From Akanthomyces muscarius (Eukaryota > Ascomycota > Sordariomycetes > Hypocreales > Cordycipitaceae): DNA of 64,000 nt. The notes under the pieces are model-generated. The model was not told the DNA's origin and did not search any database. It was given only the letters and a program-made list of their open reading frames with translations. Location: assembly GCF_028009165.1 (NCBI RefSeq), contig NC_079246.1:3782001-3846000 (forward strand). The letters are read 5' to 3'. Position numbers and translations under genes: made by a program. This document shows positions 58,832-64,000 of this stretch, piece by piece. How positions within the stretch are numbered: the stretch's first letter is position 1; every line of letters begins with the position of its first letter.

Positions 58832-59242
58832 CTAGTAGTGAGGTGTAGCATGTATCGGGGTTAATATCTTTGTGGCCAGTACAGCTCTTATTGATTGAGT
58901 CCCAATGCATAAAAAAATCACACCTAAGTCTACTGTGCGTATATGAGCTGTTATAGACGCCATTCTCGGGGGAAAGTGGTTCGTGTGTCTGTCGACAAAA
59001 GTCACGCGCCCACTTTTTGAGGCGTCCGTATAATTTCCACTATAGTAGTATGGTTTGTTGTCAAACTGCTCATAAGCTTCTTCTATCGCTGTTGGTAGGG
59101 ACGATGGGATCGATGGCGTCCTGGTAGACGAGGAAAGTTCTGTGTTGGAGGCCGTTGAGGTACTGTTTGGTGGGGTTGTGATGCTGGCTAACGTTCCGCT
59201 CATAAAACAGGGGAGGCTTAATAAAATCCAGTGGCACTTCAT
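58832..59242 (-). CDS. Putative small secreted protein (136 aa), possibly broken at the 3' end
   Basis: Starts MKCHWILLSLPCFMSGTLAS, a good signal peptide, followed by a Ser/Thr/Pro-rich stretch (about residues 20-50) and then EEAYEQFDNKPYYYSGNYT. The end (LGVIFLCIGTQSIRAVL...) looks unlike the middle and may be read in the wrong frame after an unrecognised intron or a lesion. No family recognised. Confidence 0.35.
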   Translation of the reverse strand: MKCHWILLSLPCFMSGTLASITTPPNSTSTASNTELSSSTRTPSIPSSLPTAIEEAYEQFDNKPYYYSGNYTDASKSGRVTFVDRHTNHFPPRMASITAHIRTVDLGVIFLCIGTQSIRAVLATKILTPIHATPHY

Positions 59243-59606
59243 TTTTGTAGTTTGTGAAAAAGACGCAATTGAATTGTTCCAACTTCAACTGCTGCAATCG
59301 TGATTCGTCTGCTGTTTTATATATCATCCGCGGACGTAATCGCTCTTGTAAACGACGGTATGGCTCGAGGCCTGTTGCGATGTAGGAGAATCTGACTTCG
59401 CTAAAAGGCGACTAACAGACCGATGTTGACTCAACAGGAAAAACAAATGCTGGAAACAAGGAAGGGTGTTTTCTTGTCAAGCATCAATTTCGTCGTTCGC
59501 TCACTTTCTCACTTCATAATATAAATAGGCAGCGCGATAGATACTGTCATATAGATGATGTAACATGGACACACCCTGCTCAGTCAATTTATGCTGGCTA
59601 TCTGAT
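59243..59606. other. Intergenic, no gene seen
   Basis: Likely promoter of the putative secreted protein gene; no other feature. Confidence 0.4.
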
Positions 59607-60035
59607 TTATAGAATAGCCTGTAACATCTTCGATGCCTCTAATCTTATTGTCTCCCGTTCCCGAGGTTTTGTGCCGCCTTTGGCCTGCTGGGCTAAAATT
59701 GTGTTTTCCTGACTGGCTAAGTGTGTCAAAATCCGTCCAATCTGACGAAGGCGATTTTCAGCATCGCGGACCTCTCTAGCAAAACATGTGCTTCGTCGCC
59801 GTTGCTGATGTATACAATGAGCATTTTTCATTCGGTTTGTTGTTGTGTGAGTTTCATAGAACTTGCTCTCGGGCGCGGAAAATACGGGCTGTTGCATTGG
59901 ATAAAATAGACGCGCGGGATCTTTCTTGCACGCGACACCTGTCTCGGGCCAACTTCCTCTTTTCCACTTCTGGCGCTCTTCCACTTCTGGCGCTCTTTCA
60001 CTTCTGGCGCTCTTCCACTTCTGGCGCTCTTCCAC
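59607..60035 (-). CDS. Hypothetical frame containing 17-bp tandem repeats
   Basis: 142 codons. The N-terminal part is encoded by tandem repeats and reads EERQKWKSARSERAPEVEER; since the unit is 17 bp, each copy shifts frame. The rest includes REVRDAENRLRQIGRILTHL and ASQENTILAQQAKGGTKPRE, a possible helical segment. No family recognised and no clear start, so a real gene is doubtful. Confidence 0.2.
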   Translation of the reverse strand: MEERQKWKSARSERAPEVEERQKWKRGSWPETGVACKKDPARLFYPMQQPVFSAPESKFYETHTTTNRMKNAHCIHQQRRRSTCFAREVRDAENRLRQIGRILTHLASQENTILAQQAKGGTKPRERETIRLEASKMLQAIL

Positions 60036-60055
60036 TTCTGGCGCTCTTCCACTTT
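59962..60055. repeat. Tandem repeat, five and a half copies of a 17-bp unit
   Basis: Unit TTCCACTTCTGGCGCTC, nearly perfect (one copy has TTTC in place of TTCC). Confidence 0.95.
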
Positions 60056-60258
60056 AAGTAAACCTTTCTTCGATTCTCCTGGCACCCTTGCGCTTGCGTA
60101 GCTGTAATTTTTCCAACTTCTATCTTCTTTCCTCTGGGTTTACACACGTTCGTATTTGTCTATGTCTCGATGAACTGACAGCCTCGTGCTCGATCGCAAG
60201 TACAATAAATGCCAACTACTTATAAGTCCTAGAGCGAAGAGCCGCACTTATCAAAATA

Positions 60259-61140
60259 ATGCCTTTCACTTCTCCCACACCAATCAATATCATCTTCACA
60301 CGCAACGCGCAAGAGGATGTGAGATGTATTAGCGAGCTCTCTGTTGTACTGGGAATCATTATCGGTATCCTCAAGCACACCATCTCCTACCGACTGCGCG
60401 CCACTAAAACACAGCGCCCAAGGCCTCCATATATTCTTTTAAAGACCTTACACCCTCTTTTACCTACAGGTGCTTTTACCAGTTCCTACGAAATATTTTC
60501 CGAAGTAGATGCCTTAAAAGAACATTGCCGTCGGCTTTATCGAAAGTATTAGGAAATACCTTTCCTGTCCTTTTCGTATAGGCTCGCAGTTCTCCTATAG
60601 TGCTGAAGCACTGAACCTAATCTCCATAACTACTTCGTCCCTATTTAATCAGGTCAACGATGTTAACGTGAGTCCTATGTGCGGCCTTTCTTATAGATTA
60701 GTATACGACGTGTTAATAAGAGGCCAAAATGGACTAGTATGATAGAGAGGTTAACGATATTTAAAGACTTTTTAATTAAGGCGCTTATTTAGGTGGTATT
60801 AGATATAGTGAGAGGTAATATAAGATATGTAAGAAATTATCTTAAGACCTCTTTAAAGGTGCATTTTTTTCTTTATAGAGTTAAATCTTAGGCTAGACTT
60901 CTAAGCGACCTGTCTATTAGTAATAATAATGACGTATATTCTATATAACCTAATAACTACGCCTTTAGGGTAATAGCGCTATATATAGCCGCTATGGAGT
61001 AGTATCCCGAGATAATTCGTCTCCTTATTATAAAGGGTGCTAATATTAACGCTATAGATAGTAACGGCCACACTTCTTTATAGAAGTAGTATTTTAGGGC
61101 TGGTTGGAGAATGTGCAGATTATTATATAGTTAAAATAAC
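60259..61140 (+). pseudogene. Decayed ankyrin-repeat protein gene
   Basis: An open frame of 97 codons (60259-60552; MPFTSPTPINIIFTRNAQED... ALKEHCRRLYRKY) is followed by decayed DNA in which one frame at 60945-61085 still reads YPEIIRLLIIKGANINAI and DSNGHTSL, a clear ankyrin repeat (family form: LLLEKGADVNAKD). Stops (TAG) stand where Gln or Trp is expected. Linking the two parts into one gene is an inference. Confidence 0.5.
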
Positions 61141-62300
61141 TCGTACTACGCCTATAGCTAATAGGTGCCATCGATACTATGCGATGGTGCACGTGGAACA
61201 CTATGCCGGCTTCCTTTGGCTTGGTGTAAGGGCCGGATACTACCAGCTTTTAGAAGCCGCTTTTAGCTTATATAGTGTGCTATAATTGTAAAAAGAAAGA
61301 ATGTACGATTTTACGCTAAATAGTATTAATATATATAGTATCTATACTGCCCCTTTTAGTAGCGCGCTTTCTTATCACCTCGTCTCGGGAAACGTAACTA
61401 CTAGGACGTCTCGTCATTATGCTTCGACACGGTCCTTAATTTATCGGGCATTCTAATTTTGTTTATATTTGTATATTTCCTAACTAGTAAGGGCTTTAGT
61501 ACGTATTTATAACATACTATTATTCTAGTAGAGTCCTTTAGATACTTATTACTAAGGAGGATGAATTTATTAGGTTAGTCTCTGTTCTTCGTTATAAAAA
61601 AGGGATATACTAATAATACGAAAAGTCCTAGTCTGGGATAGTATTAAGTTAATACTAGTTTAAGCTTCTTAATAAAGTATATGTTATCTTTCTTTTATTT
61701 TCGTCCATATAGTAAGGGACTAATCCGTGTTATTAGTATAAATAATTTAAAGGATAATTTTATTATATAGGAGATTATAGATAATATAATAGAAATAGTG
61801 CCACTTAATATAGTAGGAAATTTCTTAAGAAGAAAAGGCGACCTAGCTATTTAGTATACGAATAAGGCTTAAGACGGGTTCTAAAGAGCCTTCTTATTTT
61901 ATAATAAGGAGGTGGCTATAATATAGCCTAAGAATATTACCTTTTATACTTAATATTTGTCTATATATTAAGAGTATTAACCTTTATAGTGTATAAATTT
62001 ACTAGAGTTAGTATTAGTGTATCTGCTATCCTATACTATTCTAGTATATATAATAGCGTTTGCTATAATAGGGTCTATGAATTCGCTAATAATTAAGGAG
62101 GCTCGCTTAAGATTTCCTTCTTTTATTTACTATCCTATATATAAGATTTTAGTACTAGCGATAACTATATAATTATCTACGAGCATTTAATTAATAGTCG
62201 CCTTTTAGTCTTTAATATTAATAGAACTGGTGGGAATGCTATAGATAACAACTCTATAAGCCGGCACGATAAGCTCAGTGTGGGTTCCTAAGCCGCTAAT
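61141..62300. other. AT-rich decayed DNA, no gene seen
   Basis: RIP-like composition with stops in all frames. No recognisable protein remnant. Confidence 0.5.
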
Positions 62301-62630
62301 CTACTCCCTTTTCTGCTTGAGATGTGTAGTCTCGGCGGTTGTGCTCCCGAAAATTTGTGTGTCGCCGCCCTTGAGCTGATGCGCCGCGACGACCTTGACT
62401 AACTTCGTTGTCGTCTGGTTGCTGATGGACGCCTCAACCTGTTGTTTTGTCCAGGTCGCAGAGTGAGCTCGGTGACGTTGGGCGGCGCCTTGATCCTTAA
62501 GCTTGACTGCAACTACTCGGTCCTGGTATGCTGTCATGGTAGAGTGTGTCTTGGAAGCGGCTGCCTGTGGAACAGGCGAGGGGTTCGATGGTGAGCCCTT
62601 GGGTTGTGCCGCTACCCGAGTCCAGGACAC
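62301..62630 (-). pseudogene. Tad1-like LINE, ORF1 fragment
   Basis: Minus strand reads KLVKVVAAHQLKGGDTQIFG and STTAETTHLKQ, matching the conserved block of ORF1 of fungal Tad1-type non-LTR retrotransposons (typical form: VAAHQLKSGDIQI). It starts without a clear 5' end (the Pro/Ser-rich part upstream could extend to about 62790) and stops soon after the block, so it is a short fragment. Composition is normal. Confidence 0.65.
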
Positions 62631-62790
62631 TGCGGACCTTGCTCTGCTGAGGTTGGAACCATTCAGGGGGGAAGTGCTCAGGCCTACGGAGTTCTTGATA
62701 ATGATACACTTCCAAGTCCGCCTCCGTGTCCTGTTTCCTCAAGACGTGCCAGCCCAGGCGGAACTCGACGTTTTGATTCCGTTCCATGGA

Positions 62791-63132
62791 GATTGAAGTC
62801 GCGCTCGCTTCCAGATCCCGGGATTAGAGCGTCGGTTCGTGATGACACCTAGGGTCCGCTTTCCTCTAGGTTCAGTCTTGTTCGCGAGATTCAGAACAAT
62901 TTGGTCGGCGTAATCGTTCTTTGACTACACGACAGCGAGGATGATGCTTTGATGCTCCTTCATATAGTGCTGGACAACATTGTTGATGAGGTCAGTGTCC
63001 AAGGCGGACTGATACTTGTTTGAAGAGTGTATGGGGGACGGCGTAAACAAAAACGTGTATTCAGCTTCACATATGTGGAATATGTATTGACAAAAACGAG
63101 GGTACAGTATCTTGCATCAAGGGTATCCAACC
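62791..63132. other. Intergenic, no gene seen
   Basis: Includes the 3' flank of the kinase-like gene; no other feature. Confidence 0.4.
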
Positions 63133-64000
63133 TCATACCATATGGTTTATTTCAAGGCAATTTCGCGATTGCTTGGGTAAAACTTTATATCCCCGATCAC
63201 ACCATACTTGGGCCAAGGCTAGCAACCCGCCTAGGTGTCCCTTGTGCCATGGGATTCGCAACAATGGGTGCTTGGCAAATCAGCACTTTGCCCCGAACGA
63301 AGTGTATTTATACGTACCTGATTAAGCTCACCAATGCTCGTCATCTGCTCAAGTGCACAGAGAAAGTCAGAGCCAAGCGGAAAACGCTCTGGCCTATCCA
63401 ACCGAAATCGACCGTCCTTGTCAGCATACCCTTGTGCAAGCTTCATCGTTACGACGGCAATGTTCTGTATGGCTTCATTCAAGTTAAAGCAAGTCCGGAT
63501 GAACTCTTGACCCCCTATAGCGAGTTAGCTGAGTGTTTTTATTCTCCCACATGTTGACCTACAGAGCTTCACGGTCCCATGTATGTCGATGAGTATATTG
63601 GAGCACGTCAGTTTGGTATGACTCAAAGAGTTCTCCTCTAGGTATAGAAGTCCTTGCACGACCTGTTTTACTCAGCAATGCTTTTGCCTGCCGGGGAATT
63701 TTGTCACTTACCTGTCCCAGGATAGATGCGAGCCGGAAATCATTCATGAGAGGATTCCCTTCGAGCTCCGCAAGAGACAGTGGCATGAATTCGAATGTGA
63801 CGAAACGCTCATTTTCTACAGAGAAAATATGGCGAGGCTGAACAAACAGTTCATGCTTGATCTGCTGTATGAAGTTCATGCGTTCCTCGACGTTGATGCC
63901 AGAAAACCGTTTCACAATGTAGATTGGATATTCGTCTGACAGGGGCTGCGTCTGCTCTACTATAGAAAAGTAGTCGCTGTTACCGAATTGGAGACTGTAG
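63133..64000 (-). CDS. Protein-kinase-like (probable pseudokinase) domain, partial at 5' end
   Basis: Four exons: beyond the window to 63712, 63662-63563, 63514-63318 and 63270-63133, introns 49, 48 and 47 bp; the frame stays open across all junctions. The segment YPIYIVKRFSG has the Lys of kinase strand 3, followed by helix C and VTFEFMPLSLAELEGNP (hinge). The catalytic loop reads HTKLTCSNILIDIHGTVKLWG, so the usual HRD Asp and the DFG motif are missing. The C-lobe ends with ELNQ-HPLLRIPWHKGHL and LLALAQVW. This matches a family of degenerate kinase-like proteins common in filamentous ascomycetes. Partner and function unknown. An internal plus-strand frame here is a shadow. Confidence 0.7.

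Noticed and set aside
63027..63557. 176-codon plus-strand frame
   Set aside because: Antisense to three spliced exons of the kinase-like gene, which have family motifs and proper splice sites.

Overview
The window is nuclear DNA of a filamentous ascomycete (Pezizomycotina). Short introns with GTRNGT donors and CTRAY branch points are everywhere. The families seen are typical of that group (GH18, GH55 and GH75 enzymes, a Zn2Cys6 regulator, a GT69 glycosyltransferase, a DUR3-type urea permease). Two long AT-rich tracts almost lack CA/TG dinucleotides and are rich in TA, as expected from repeat-induced point mutation (RIP). I cannot name the genus; a mould that degrades chitin or glucan is a guess from the enzymes.

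Layout. 1-12,100 is gene-dense: the 3' end of a urea permease, nitronate monooxygenase, a secreted GH75 chitosanase, a hexokinase-family kinase, a Zn2Cys6 transcription factor and an endonuclease/exonuclease/phosphatase-fold protein that starts with a 7-nt exon and a GC-AG intron. 13,063-14,894 is a RIP-mutated Fot1/pogo-like transposon. 16,662-18,293 is a GT69 gene followed by gene fragments. 18,841-31,760 is a RIP island whose insertions can be ordered: an old TIR transposon, split by a second one, which holds a 7.26-kb Ty3/gypsy element and a third TIR transposon. 32,242-42,069 is a divergent pair: a 1520-residue GH55 protein with LysM-like modules and a LamG-like C-terminus, and a 1245-residue chitin-binding GH18 chitinase. 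These probably act together outside the cell on glucan and chitin walls.

43,599-51,130 is the most remarkable part: a 7.5-kb DNA transposon with about 70-bp terminal inverted repeats and an 8-bp direct repeat at both edges. It carries three intact multi-exon genes: a 1047-aa DDE transposase of Mutator-like appearance (13 exons), a 265-aa protein of unknown function (5 exons) and a 280-aa Cys/His-finger, Lys/Arg-rich protein (17 very small exons). The palindrome GCATATGC occurs at least 45 times across the element and I saw it nowhere else in the window. All 32 introns I could reconstruct contain it or a one-mismatch copy, and its 3' half often doubles as the branch point. The element therefore looks like a regular array of protein-binding sites threaded through its own genes by introns.

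51,139-62,290 is a second decayed tract. It contains a RIP-killed GPI-anchored surface-protein gene split by a 529-bp TRIM-like element with tRNA-like A and B boxes, a RIP-killed secreted effector-like gene, a possible solo LTR, a fold-back repeat and an ankyrin-repeat pseudogene. The last 1.7 kb holds a Tad1-like LINE ORF1 fragment and the 3' part of a kinase-like (probably pseudokinase) gene.
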